Assembly: GCA_009809945.1 (NCBI GenBank)
Contig: WTPW01002670.1
Location: 1 to 64,000, forward strand
Reading direction: 5' to 3'
Origin: Gigaspora margarita
Taxonomy: Eukaryota > Glomeromycota > Glomeromycetes > Diversisporales > Gigasporaceae
DNA length: 64,000 nucleotides
Shown here: piece after piece, positions 21,540 through 34,157 of the stretch
Position numbering within the stretch: position 1 is the first letter of the stretch
Layout of the letters: the number at the start of each line of letters is the position of its first letter
Made by a program: the position numbers and the translations under genes
The notes under the pieces: generated by a model
What the model was told of the DNA's origin: nothing
The model's input: the letters and a program-made list of their open reading frames with translations, nothing else
Databases searched by the model: none

Positions 21540-24500
21540 TAAAGAACTTTTGTTATTTAAATATGTTATTTGAGTTATAATAATTCATTTTACAGAATTT
21601 AAAGCATTTCAAACTTTTGATTTAGTTGGATAGATGCTTTTTGTAAGGCCTGTCAACTTCATCATACTTTATGAAACTCTTTCACTATATTTCTCTTCAT
21701 AAAATATAATGACATAGGGTAGCTATCTATGTTGTATTCACAGTATATCTCCTTTATTCATTTTTCTTTATTACTATCTGCTTTTTGTTTTATCAATTTA
21801 TTACATTTATCCTATTTTGATATACATATCTTCCTTTTTTATCATGTTCATGGACACAATATTATGTTCATATTGTAGACCATTAGTACAACTCTATTGC
21901 AAGATGGGCTAGTAATTTACCCAGGTTTTCTTGTTATGAGTTAATCAATGACTTTTGTTAAATAAGAATCTAACCCAGATAGTAGACACTAATAATTTGG
22001 TACTAAGCAAACCAAACTCAATTTAAGGTACTTTACTTTAGGGCCATGTTATTAATTATCTGATTATTTTTATTAGAGGCATACCTCTTCTCTTCTACTT
22101 TAATATAAATTTGGTCAGGTTCATATATATATAATTTTAATATTTTTTACCCCTCCTTTCTAAAAAATCCCTGATTTTTGTTACTCCCCTTATTTATTAA
22201 TTTAGGGTTATTTATTACAAAAGGGAATATTTCTATACTAAGACTAACTAATCATACTCTCTTTTACTATTCTAATCACTTTGCTTAAATACTTAATTTG
22301 ACTCATATATTAATTATGTCATATATGGATAATATGATCCATAGCCTCTTATTAATTTCTTTATATTTTATGCATATTTTATTGATCTTACTCACAATCT
22401 ATTAATGGTTACCCAATGTTACCATATTATTTTACTAATCACCTATAATTGATCAATTTATTGATCTTATAATCATTATTCTGATTGATCATATACATTA
22501 TATATACAAGTTATTGATTAATCGATTGCTTATTATTTTATTTTTTAGCAAGTATGCCACATACTGCTCATAATTATAATAATACTATTGGCTTTAACAA
22601 AATGATACAAATATAGCATAAATTAGTATTTGGAATTTTTTATAATTTAATTTTATTAATACACATATATGGAAAAGTTAAAAATAATTATATCAATATG
22701 TTTGCAATATATGACGTATTATTCTATTATTAGTCAAGGCACTTTTTTAACCAATTAGATAATTAAGAATGGACACACTTATGATGGCTGGTAATTTTAT
22801 ATTATTACAAGGTTAGGGTTGGCACCCACAGTGCCTTTTTGAGTGATTTGATAATTATATAAAATATAATTAACATATAAGTATAATTTAGATTTTATAA
22901 AAATTTACTGTAAATGTCAATAATTATAATACTACAGGTGAACCCAAGTTGTAAAATAGTAAAATCTGCTAAGATCATCCAATAAATCCACTTTTACTAT
23001 AATAATAATAAATATAATAAAATGCAGATTTTATCCTAAGACAAAATTCATTATTTGTTATACTAATTTTCAAACCAGGCTCCCAAATTTCATTAATACA
23101 ATATAACATCCAATCAATCAATTATCATAATGTTGACTTTGAGGTAGCTGCTCTGGTGAACTCATAGATAATAGCTGCTCGATACATATGCATTGAGGCA
23201 ATTTTTACAGGGTTGTCTCCAAATTTTTAGATCAGATGCATCGAATCTAGGTCGACAATTAGCTCTGGTTGTTGGCAAGTTTTATAGCAAAATTATCAGT
23301 TGGGATTTTTTACTTAATGAATGGATATGATTTATTAGTAAAATTTTTATGATCATGGAGCAAAATTGTTCAATTCTGATCCAACTGACCAAGATTCTGA
23401 TGCAGTTCTGCATATTCTGACCCAGAATTTTGGAACTTCTATATGAGTTTATTGAGACAGCTTTGTCTTGAAATTTATTTACCTGATCAAACATGTGATA
23501 GGCCTGGTTATGGTCACAAGTTCAATTGATCAAGAGATCCTTATAATAAGTATGTAATCAGTGATGCAAGTATATAGTAATTAATTATGCAATAAAGATA
23601 TGAGTATGTGATAATTTAGTATCATTAGTGAGTATGTAATAATTGTGTATATATAAGGTAATTGTTATAGTATTTTAGTAAGCATAAGAAATCAATTTTG
23701 TTGATTTTCATTCTGGCTATATTGACCCTTTTCTTCCATGTCTCAAAAATGATGCAACTGTTTAATTGACCTGCTAGAACAGCAGCTAACCTGGTATAAC
23801 ATCAGTTTGATTGGCCTGCTAAAACAGTAGCCAAAATTGTGGCTTATCAGGACAATAGTCACATATATAAGAATAGCTTGTCATGATAACAACATAATTT
23901 GTAGTTTAAAAAAAAAGCCAATGCTCAGTAAACTATGTAGTTGCTCAATATTTTTCCTTAATCATCATTTGCATCTATGGTAAATACTGATACTTCTTTT
24001 TGATATATAATGTGTTATTATAATATAAAAAAAGGACATTTTTTTATAGTTAAATAATTCTCATACAATAAATAAATATAATACTATGTGATGCATATTG
24101 GAATGTTTAAGTGCAGAAATTCACGTTTTACTGTGTATAGCATATTGTCCAATCATATATAAGATTTTGTGTACTACTTAACTTGCTATAATAAAGCTAC
24201 CTGTAAAAGATGCACCAATTAGATCTATTATAATAAGTGACACCAATAAGATCTCTGGATCAGGTGTAATGTAAAAATCACACATTTTTAAAAAGTACTG
24301 ATAGCTCAAATTTTTGCCTATAAAACTGCCTACTGTACATTAACAAAAATATTTCTTGCAAAGTTTTATTATAGAATAAATCTTCTTTAGGTTATCATCT
24401 AACCTTAACATAAGGTTTTATGACTTAAAAATATTGTGCATATTCATTGTTTAATTAATATAAATTATCTGATTGATGCATTCTAATAGCTTTACTAGGA

Positions 24501-24838
24501 TAACCTATAGTAACCATATACTTCGTGATATTGATATCACTTTGTTCCTAGTATATTTATAATACAATTTAAACTAATTATATTGATATAGTCATAACAA
24601 TTTTTGACTATCCTACTTTTAGCTAGCATTACATGTATGTTATCTATAAAATTAAATTAACCAATATATAATACAATTATCTGATTTATAGCATTATACA
24701 TTTTATTGTATTGTTATCTGATTAATCTAATTTTAGTTAGTGTTATTTGCAAATTCTACAAACAGTTCAACAAACAATTCTGCATCATCAAATCAACCAA
24801 TAAAATCGCATAAAGGGTACATTTGTATGAACGGTCAT
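21540..24838. other. Unassigned AT-rich DNA, 3.3 kb
   Basis: I found no domain-bearing ORF, RNA gene or clear element. Short repeats such as TATCTGATT...ATTATA recur between 24460 and 24740. The ORFs present are short and of random appearance. Confidence 0.45.
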
Positions 24839-24839
24839 A

Positions 24840-25140
24840 ATTTTATATTAGTTAAAAAAATAATAAAGATAAATATATAAAATAAATAACATATGTTTAA
24901 TAAATAAAATATATAATAAATGTACTTCTAAAATGTCATGATTTACAAACTTTACAAGTAATGTTTTTGACTGCAGCAATTGTCCAGCCAATTAGATTGC
25001 AGATCTTATAGTTAAATAGTCATGAATCATAATCTTATCACCTATTGGTCAGATTTGGATGATCTATAGCTCATTAGAACCATCTTGATAAGCTAATTCA
25101 AATGGTAGTAGTTTTATCAAATTCCAATCAGCTAGAAGAC
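24840..25140 (-). mobile_element. Partial LTR (family 1), minus strand
   Basis: The reverse complement contains GGTTCTAATGAGCTATAGAT and GCAATCTAATTGGCTGG, matching 5070-5170 of solo LTR A, and then an AT-rich part like 28370-28420 of copy B (CATATGTTATTTATTT). The 3' half typical of the family is missing, so this is a truncated copy. Confidence 0.6.
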
Positions 25141-26205
25141 AAATGGAATCTTGTCAAGCAAAGGAAAAAAAAAAGCAAGACAAGAAAAAAGAAAACCTCA
25201 GAGGAGTGAAAAGAAAAAAAATAATGCTAAAGAAGACAAAGAAAATAGCTAGACAGATAAAGGAGAGATCATGCAGAAGAAAGAAGGTAAAGAAAAGAAA
25301 AGAAAGATCTTAGGGGTTGCAAAGGACATGATAAAGAACTTTATATCTAGCTTCAATAGACCAGCTTGGTCATCACTTATAAAGCTGGTATATAAGAAGG
25401 AAAAAATGTTAATAACTAATTGGTCTTGACAAGGCTAACAGCCACTGCCTGTAGATATTTAAATAACTCTCAATAAGTTGAGGGCTTTAAAAAGAGGAAA
25501 ACAGCTATCATGGCAGGTTGCATCTGGGTTTTATTGAGGTTGAGTGAGCTATTATTAAATATAGGAAAGTTTAAATATATAGTAATATAAATGTAAACTA
25601 AAACATATAAATGTTATTCCTTATAATAAAGGCAGGACCAATAGTTAAAAAAAAAAACAACTTCCAATCAGCAGAACAAAAGTTATAATTGCTTTTGTGT
25701 TTTAATACTAATTTCTATAGATACTAGTAATCTTCATTGAATAATAACTCTGGCCTTTAAAGAGATATAATAGATTCTAAGGGTGTCTAAGGGCCTCAGG
25801 ACAGTGCAGTAGAGAAAATTAAAAAAAAATTTTGGAAGTTTACCAATTTGAAGGGTTTGAAATATTCAGAAGTTTGGGAGTTTTAGAAGTTTTGCTCTCA
25901 GAAGTTCAGATTTAAAGCCTTTAGCAAAACTAAATTTCAAAAGTTTTAGATGTTTTATCTGGCCCAAACCAAAAGTTTTAATTAAAATACTGAGTTTTGT
26001 GTCCATTACTTGCATAACTTCCTGTTAAAAATTGCTTTGTTATCTGTGATTTCAGAGAGATATTTGCAGGTTAACAATATATACACTACTTTTAAAAATG
26101 TTTTTAAATAGTCTGAACTTAGACAAGTATTAATAATATGATATAATAAACATAAAATACTATTTGTTCCTTGCTTTTGAAACAATCCCATTATTGTTCA
26201 AAACA
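25141..26205. other. Purine-rich tract and unassigned DNA
   Basis: From 25141 to 25320 the plus strand is nearly all purines (AAGACAAGAAAAAAGAAAA-like), low-complexity sequence next to the LTR fragment. The remainder has repeated AGAAGTTTT-like words (25840-25960). No gene was recognised. Confidence 0.45.
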
Positions 26206-26211
26206 CAACTA

Positions 26212-26553
26212 CAGTCAAACCTCTATAAATACAATGTGTACAGACAAGCCTACAATGTGCATTTAGGAAGGTATTGCATTTAGGGAAAGCGAATTAAAGT
26301 GAAACTTTAAAGATTAGACTATCAAGTTTGTATAACTTCTACTAAAAACTGTATAACCTATCTTAAATACTAAAATTTGATTGGCTAAGTGCATTTAGGG
26401 AGGTAGTATGATATAGAAAATTATTTGAAAGGACGTGCATTTACAGAATATAGAATGTGTATTTAGCACTAATAATTTCTTATAGACAAGACAAAAACAT
26501 ACATTTAGGGAGGTATTGCATTTATGGAGGTTGCATTTATGGAGGTCTGACTA
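26212..26553. mobile_element. Pogo/Tigger-like MITE copy 2
   Basis: The left end is CAGTCAAACCTCTATAAAT. The right end as reverse complement is TAGTCAGACCTCCATAAAT (first C mutated). TA flanks lie at 26210-26211 and 26554-26555. The interior has repeated GTGCATTTAGGGAGGT-type motifs in both orientations. It has the same terminal family as 2399-2560. Confidence 0.82.
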
Positions 26554-27181
26554 TAGTACACATTTTTGGATTTCTTCAAACAAAAGAACATGCTGTAATT
26601 AATGCATACAAGTAAGTAGTTGACAAGACCATGCTTGACCCAATATATAATTGATAATCCAAATGGAATTCTAAGTAAAATGAGTAAAAACAAGCTACAA
26701 TATCAACATATAAATACACTAAATCAAGAAAGCATGATAATAAACAATCAAGTCAATGTAAATATAAAAAAAGCAACACTGTGAACATATACTATAATAT
26801 TATAGAATCCCTTAAACATCAATTCTATCATGTTAAGCATAATTTAAAAGCACAAAACTTTAGCATGCATGGCATACAAAATCACAAAGAATGACTATCT
26901 AATCAGCAGTACTAATAGTAAAGTATTTTAAAAACAAGCCCTCATATCAATACAATTACGAATTAAGTATTGATATAAAATTAAAAAAATCACAAATGAC
27001 TCAACACATAATCAGTATTTAAAATCTACATGCAGAATCTGCAGAATGCAAATTAAAAGTTAATTCTACAAGCAAAAATTTTTAGGAATCTGCAAATTTT
27101 ATCATGTGTTGCACATATTGCACATAATTTTTTGATTTTTTTATTATGTTCACAAGAATGTCTAAATTTTTTTACATATTA

Positions 27182-27436
27182 CCATATTTACGCAAAATAA
27201 CGCACATGGACATTATTTCAAAAATTGGATTTCCTTAAAATAGCATAGTTGGTTTCGAAATAACACCCATGTGCATCCTGAAATAACACATACCTCACAT
27301 ACTAATGCTTTAATAAGCATTTAGAGGTGGATTGAAATTAGACCTTTACCCCGAAATAATGCTCATGCACATACTCAAAATAATGTGCATCTCCTCAAAA
27401 TAATGCACAGGTGCGTGTTATTTTGTATAAATATAG
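27182..27436. mobile_element. Tc1/mariner-like MITE (CCATATTTACGC termini)
   Basis: The left terminus is CCATATTTACGCAAAATAAC. The right terminus, reverse complemented, is CTATATTTATACAAAATAAC. TA dinucleotides lie at 27180-27181 and 27437-27438. The interior has repeated AAATAATGCACAT/AAATAACACAC motifs. It is non-coding. Confidence 0.8.
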
Positions 27437-28147
27437 TAAAATAAAATTGAATTTTAAACACTGCACATAATTAATAATCCAAATGGAATCCTAAGTAAAA
27501 CGAGTAAAACAAGCTACAATATTAATAAATAAATGCAATAAATCAAGAGAGCATGATGATAAACAATCAAATCGAATACACATAAAAAAAGCAATACTAT
27601 GAACACATACCATAATATTATAGAATCCTTAAACATTAATCCCTCCTGTGATAAACAGTAATTTAAAAGCACAAAATGTTAGCATGCATGGTATACAAAA
27701 TCACAAGGAATGAGCCAAATGCCCAAGATTGCAGAATCTATCTAACTTGCCTGTAAACTATATTCTATATATATAATACTCCATTCCTGGTACAAGCCCT
27801 ATATCAATACAATCACGAATTATGTACCAATATAAAATAAACAAATCTCAAGTGACTTGACATATAATTGATAATCCAAACAGATTCCTGAGAAAAATGA
27901 GTGAAAATAAGCTACAATATTAACACATAAATACCTAAATCAAGAAAGCACAATGATAAACAATCAAGTCAAATATAAAAAAAATTAATACTGCAAACAC
28001 ATTCTATAATATCTTAGAATCCTTTAAACATCAATTCCTACTACAACAAACAGTAATTTAAAAGCACAAAATGTCAGCACGAATGGCATGCAAAATCATG
28101 AGGAATAACAATCAAATTAGATTGCAGAAGTTATCTAACTTGCCTGT

Positions 28148-29729
28148 TGTTGACCTATGAAAATATACAAAAACGGGCAAAGCTCTTGCTCAGCTCATCG
28201 AGACAGTTCAAATAAGCTATAGATCATCTCTGTATGACCACTAGTTGCCAAGGTCAGAACCAATGAACAATCAAGTATAGGATCTACAATTTGATTGGTC
28301 AGGTGATCTACTGCACGCCAACGTGCACATATGGCATTTATAAAACATGTCATATTTATAGCATATATACTCTATATTTTATTTATTACTCATATGTTAT
28401 TTATTTCATATATTACATTTATATTATTTATACTATATATTTTATTAGTAGTAGATATAGCATATATTGCACATGTAATAGATATAGCCCATTATATTTG
28501 TAAAAAATCAAAATATATAAAAGTAGTGAATGTGGACTCCAAAGTTAACATTGAGTTTTCATACTCTTTCAATAAATAAAACAATTATTATTTTTTTTTT
28601 TTGTCAAAGTTTCCACTATTGGAAAAGGCTTTTATTCAAGTATCAGACTATGGGCACCTCCAGGAGAGCCCTGACATTTGTTACAAAGATGAGAGTACAA
28701 CTAGCCACATATACAACTTTTGGTTGTCTAATTTAAGTAGTCCACCAAAGGTTCTACACTAGTTGCCATACCTGCAACCCAACTAGAGGTTACCTATTTA
28801 AACCCTCTGGTTCTTGCTCCTTCTGCTAGTCCTTCTTGTATTACTGGTACAGTCCTCTATTATATAAGTCAGTCAAAACCAGTTCTGGATATATTGCAGA
28901 ATCCCCTTAGGACTAGTTTATCCTCACAAAACACTCAGTAGAGCTGTCCCTGTCCCACACAGGTATTACCTATGCTTCAGTAACTTATGCTATCTACTTC
29001 CACCCTTGCAAGGTTTGCTCTAATCCCAGCATCTACTATCACCATCCTACTGGTCCTTACACCAGATCTACAAACTTCCAAACCAGTTAGCCAGGAAGGG
29101 TTGATATGGTATTCTTCCCTTGGTACCTACTGCTGAAACATAGGTCCTTTTCCTCTAGTACAACTTTGGCAGCTAGGTTGGTGGACCCCCTCTTCAAGAG
29201 TCTTGTTGTCTGATTTTTCAGCTTTGGTTTCTGATATTCTAGCTTTGGTAGCACTGTTGAAGATCTTTGCTACCTCCTCACTTGGGGCTTGCCAAACGGG
29301 TATACCATTTTCCCAGTTTCTTGGATTTTGTGCACCTGATAGCTCCTATTCAAGATGGTATACCAAGCAACCAATTGACAAAAAACAGTTATGGGAACAC
29401 AGGGTCTAATTTTCAAAGTGTCGGCAGTGGGATTTAAACCCTAGACCTGCTGCTTGGGGGGTGACAACTTACCAACTTCTCTAGGTCGCTACACCCTATA
29501 AACCAATTATTTACTACACAAATTAAACAGTTACTAGTATTTTCATATACTTTTAATTGTTGTCTCTTTTGTAATTGCAAATTGCCAAAAATCTTCTTTG
29601 TTAAAATTTATTAAAAAACACCTTTTGGCTTAGATATATTACAGTAACAAGTGAGATTATACAAAGTATTCACTGTCTAAGTTCACTCTAGTTACCTACT
29701 ATCTTTAAAGAAGTGGATATAGGATAACA
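28148..29729 (+). mobile_element. Solo LTR (family 1, copy B) carrying a SINE
   Basis: It begins TGTTGACCTATGAAA and ends GGATAACA. The flanks are CTGT (28144-28147) and TTGT (29730-29733). Tandem repeat copy 2 preserves the empty site (CTTGCCTGTAAAC near 27750). Without the SINE at 28591-29499 the LTR is about 670 bp and matches copy A (4967-5551), with an extra AT-rich expansion at 28370-28500. Confidence 0.88.
28591..29499 (-). mobile_element. tRNA-derived SINE 3, long body, in solo LTR B
   Basis: The minus strand begins TAGGGTGTAGCGACC, with an A-box-like TAGAGAAGTTGG (29472-29483) and a B-box-like GGTTTAAATCC (29430-29440). The other end is a 12-base A tail (plus-strand T-run at 28591-28602) just after ATAAAAGCC text. 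Target duplications are AAACAATTATT (28579-28589) and AAACCAATTATT (29500-29511). The GC-richer body of about 800 bp has no ORF of note. It is long for a SINE, so a composite or LINE-tailed origin is possible. Confidence 0.75.
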
Positions 29730-30262
29730 TTGTAAACCATACTTTTTGTACTTCATGCTATGTTCCTGGTATAACAGATTCTTAATTATGTCCAAAGATA
29801 ATGAAAATCTGTACAAACTATTCATCTACTACCTGCTACTACTGAATGGAGCACAATAGATATCGAACTTAATTTTTTTTTAGATAAAAATATTAAATAT
29901 ATATTTTTTTTTGACTATTAATATTATTTACTATTTTATGGTCAGAAAATCAATAGTAATCTGCAAGTATCTGTAATAGTTTTAGATTATAACAAATAAA
30001 TTATAAAAGTGTATGCATCAGAGTGTTACTATTTCCAAAACTTTTAACAAATTTATATTTTGATTAGTAATTTTTTGTAGCAAATGGAACTATTAACAAA
30101 ATTGAGAATTTAGATCTTGTCATGGATACAAGATTATCTTTCTTCTTAATCTGTTATATTAATTATACACTTACAAATCCATTAGTACATTGGATTACAT
30201 ATAACTTACTGTAAGTAATACTTTGCATAAATTTTGATCTTGCATTGGAACAAAATAATTTA

Positions 30263-32802
30263 AGGGTACTGCTATTTACACCATGATAAACACTAATTGC
30301 ACCATGGATTTTGTGTAACAGTAAATCCTTTTCTATTTGCACAATATAGATCACTTGATTTTATTACCTAAATTTTAAAAACTTTTATTAATATTATCTT
30401 TATGAGTTCTTGACCAAATTTGATAAAAATTTTTTTATATAAATTCTATGAATTTGTAGAATTAAAATAAAAAAATTTTCATCGAATTTGGTCAGGAACT
30501 TGTAGAGATATCTTTAATGAAGTTCTTGTAAACAATTTTGGCGCAGCTTCTTTGTTATATATATTTTTAGAAGTAGAAAACTTTCATTAAAGATATCTCT
30601 GCGAGTTCTTGACCAAATTTAATAAATTTTTTTGTTTTAATTATACAGATCATTAGAATTAAAATAAAAAAGTTTCATCGAATTTGGTCAAGAACTCATA
30701 GAGATATCTTCGATGAAAGTTCTTATATTTTCATCTTTTTTTACAATTTCAAAATCGAGTAACTATGAGAAATATTTATTTAATAATGATGAGAGAATTT
30801 CTTTTTACCAGGTATTTTATTAAAAGGATCATATGAAGATGCAAAATATTATGTTGGAAACTTTTTGGAAGATGTAAAATTCATCATAAACTACCTGTAA
30901 ACAATTTTGGCACAGCTTCTTTGTAGTCACATTTTTGGAAATGAAAAAAAATTCATCAAAGATATCTCTATGAGTTCTTGACCAAATTCGATGAAAATTT
31001 TTTTATTTGAATTCAATAGATTTGTAGAATTAAAATAAAAAAATTTTCATCGAATTTGGTCAAGAACTCATGGAGATATCTTCAATGAAAATTCTTGTAA
31101 ACAATTTTGACGCAGCTTCTTTGTAATCACGTTTTTAGAAATGAAAAAAAACTTTCATCAAAGATATCTCTATGAGTTCTTAACCAAATTCGATGAATTT
31201 TTTTTATTTAAATTCTATGGATTTGTAGAATTAAAATAAAAAAAATTTCATCAAATTTGGTCAAGAACTCGTTGAGATATTTTTGATGAAAGTTTCTGTA
31301 TACTATTTTGGTGCAGCTTCTTTGTTGTATACATTTTTAGAAGTAGAAAACTTTTATTGAAGATATCTCTGCAAGTTCTTGACCAAATTCAATGAAAATT
31401 TTTTATTTTAATTATATAGATCTGTAGAATTAAAATAAAAAAATTTTTATTGAATTTGGTCAAGAGCTCGTAGAGATATCTTCGATAAAAGTTTTTGTAA
31501 ACAATTTTGGCACAGCTTCTTTGTGATCACATTTTTGGAAATGAAAAAAATCTTTCATCAAAGATATCTCTATGCGTTCTTGACCAAATTTGATGGAAAT
31601 TTTTTTATTTAAATTCTATGGACTTGTAGAATTAAAATAAAAAAATTTTTATCGAATTTGGTCAAGAACTTGTAAAGATATCTTCGATGAAAGTTCCTGT
31701 AAATAATTTCAGTGCAGCTTCTTTGTTGTATATGTTTTTAGAAGTAAAAAATTTTATTGAAGATATCTCTGCGAGTTCTTGACCAAATTCAATGAAATTT
31801 TTTTATTTTAATTATACAGATCTGTATAATTAAAATAAAAAAATTTTCATCAAATTTGGTCAAGAACTCGTAGAGATATCTTAGATAAAAGTTCTTGTAA
31901 ACAATTTTAGTGCAACTTTTTTGTGATCACATTTTTGGAAATAAAAAAAAAATTAATCAAAGATATCTCTATGTGTACTTGACCAAATTCGATGAAAATT
32001 TTTTTATTTAAATTCTATGGATTTGTAGAATTAAAATAAAAAAAGTTCATCGAATTTGGTCGAGAACTCGTAGAAATATCTTTGATGAAAGTTCTTGTAA
32101 ACAATTTTGGCACAGTTTCTTGTGATTACGTTTTTGGAAATAAAAAAACTTTCATCAAAGATATCTCTATGAGTTTTGACCAAACTCAATGAAAATTTTT
32201 TTATTTAATTCTATGGATTAGTAGAATTCAAATAAAAAACTTTTATCGAATTTGGTCAAGAACTCATAGAGATATCTTCGATGAAAGTTTTTTTTCATTT
32301 CCAAAAACGTTATCACAAAGAAGTTGTGCCAAAATTGTTTACAAAATTTTCATCGAAGATATCTCTATGAGTTCTTGACAAAATTCAATAAATTTTTTTT
32401 ATTTTAATTGCACAGATCTGTATAATTAAAATAAAAAAAATTTTATTGAATTTTGTCAAGAACTCGCAGAAATATCTTCAATAAAAGTTTTCCACTTCTA
32501 AAAATATATATAAATAAGAAGCTGTGCCAAAATTGTTTACAGGAATTTCATCGAAGATATCTCTATGAGATCTTGACTAAATTCAATGAAATTTTTTTAT
32601 TTTAATTCTACAAATTCATAGAATTTAAATAAAAAAATTTTTATTGTATTTGGTCAAGAACTCATAAAGATAATATTATTAAGTTTTTAAAATTTAAGTA
32701 ATAAAATCAAGTGATCTGCATAGTGCAAATAGAAAAGGATTTACTATTACACAAAATCCATGGTGCAATTTGTGTTTATCATGGTGTAAATAGCAGTACC
32801 CT
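30263..32802. mobile_element. Foldback element made of eleven stem-loop units
   Basis: Terminal inverted repeats of about 140-175 bp begin AGGGTACTGCTATTTACACC on both sides. The 6-mer AATTTA flanks each end (30257-30262, 32803-32808). The 2.2-kb interior is a tandem series of units of about 200 bp. Each unit is a hairpin: GAGTTCTTGACCAAATT, then after about 60 nt AATTTGGTCAAGAACTC. Eleven hairpins can be counted. The spacers contain GTAAACAATTTTGGC and CAGCTTCTTTGT and come in two subtypes. The last two spacers are inverted. No protein is encoded. The layout recalls FB-type foldback transposons; superfamily unknown. Confidence 0.85.
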
Positions 32803-32809
32803 AATTTAG

Positions 32810-34150
32810 ACCAATTATGCATATTAGACAACTAAGAGTCCCCAATGTTTATGCTATAAATAATGGTAATTTTCACCTGAATAATTCTAGTCTCAAAACT
32901 GTATTTTCAAAGGTTGATGGAAATTACATATTTATTATTGATGGACAACAAACTATAGAAATTTTAGATAGATTCATAACAATTGTTTTTATATATTATA
33001 AGTCTTTAAACCCATAACTTCTAAAAACTCAGTACTTTATCATGCACAAGTGTTAACAGAATATCAGATATTGTATGCTCTTCAGAATACATGCACTTAC
33101 TAAATCGACTAAGAAATTTGCTAATTATACACAGTTTACAATATATCAAATAAGGTAACTGCACGATGCTATCATGCAAAACCAAGGACAGAAAATTATT
33201 TAAGGATGGGTATAGTCTGGGTTATTAATATAGTAATTAGTTATTTTGATATATAGTATGTACAGTACTTATCATATGTTAATAATATACATATTTTTTT
33301 GAATAAAACCTGTATTTTTCAGCATGTATATATGTACATGTTTTGTAACAATTTTTTTTTTGTCAGTTGGCAGAGGTTACAGACTGAAAAGATAACTAAT
33401 CAGAAATGTGCAATATTGTTTTTTAAAAATTTTTTTTTATAATTACATTTACGGAATCATATACGAGCACATACTGAGTTATTATTATTAACTAACATAT
33501 ATAAAGAAATTCTGTACACATGCATAATCACTAAATTAATCATGAATAATCATTCTAATGCACAACATATATAAAAAACAACTTGTTACAATGATCATTA
33601 ACAGGATTTACAGGTAGAGCCATAGAATTTTTACTTGTTATGTTAATATAATCACAAGTATTAACATAAAATAAATTTGTGAGAAAAAACAGAATACAGG
33701 ACATACAAATGTACAAATATATTTCATCTTTAGTGTATACAATATGTATACATTTGCATGAATATTACATAAGTGCATCACAGAGCAAAAATACCACCTC
33801 ATTACCAATATAATAATTAGCAGAATCATTATAAAAAAGGATTTTTTTGTATTGTTATTCTCCAATTCTGCCTTATTATAAGAAGATGGCTTCAAATGAA
33901 GTCCGTAATGATATATATATTACATAATGTATTGTGAGTAAAAAAAAAGAGTTTTTTATATATTTTTATATAAGCTACTCAAGTATGAGCTAATATTTAA
34001 TATGTTAAAAAATGTGTATAAATTCTTTAAAATATATTGAAAGTGTGTTTTTTTTTTACTTTTTTACAAAAAATTCTTTAGTTATGCCTTGTAACATAGA
34101 TACAATCATGAGAATTAAAGTTGTTAGAGAAACTAAAAAAGATAATTAGT
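32810..34150. other. Unassigned AT-rich DNA
   Basis: ORFs such as 32817-33017 (66 codons, MHIRQLRVPNVYAINNGN) and the minus-strand 33638-33895 show no known domain. No repeat boundary was found before the broken gene that begins at 34158. Confidence 0.45.
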
Positions 34151-34157
34151 TAACTGT

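Larger units (their letters stand above)
26637..29810. repeat. Three-copy tandem repeat, unit about 400 bp
   Basis: The copies start near 26637, 27460 and 27859. Shared landmarks are AATTGATAATCCAAA, AGCTACAATATTAA, AATTTAAAAGCACAAAATGT and ACTTGCCTGT. A MITE (27182-27436) and other DNA separate copies 1 and 2. Copy 3 is split by solo LTR B after ACTTGCCTGT and resumes at 29730. No protein is conserved among the copies. Confidence 0.75.

Noticed and set aside
24460..24740. Candidate tandem repeat with TATCTGATT words
   Set aside because: The matches are short and irregular, and no consistent unit could be drawn.
28291..28579. Tyr/Ile-rich ORFs on the plus strand
   Set aside because: They fall in the AT-rich expansion of solo LTR B and show no protein-like features.
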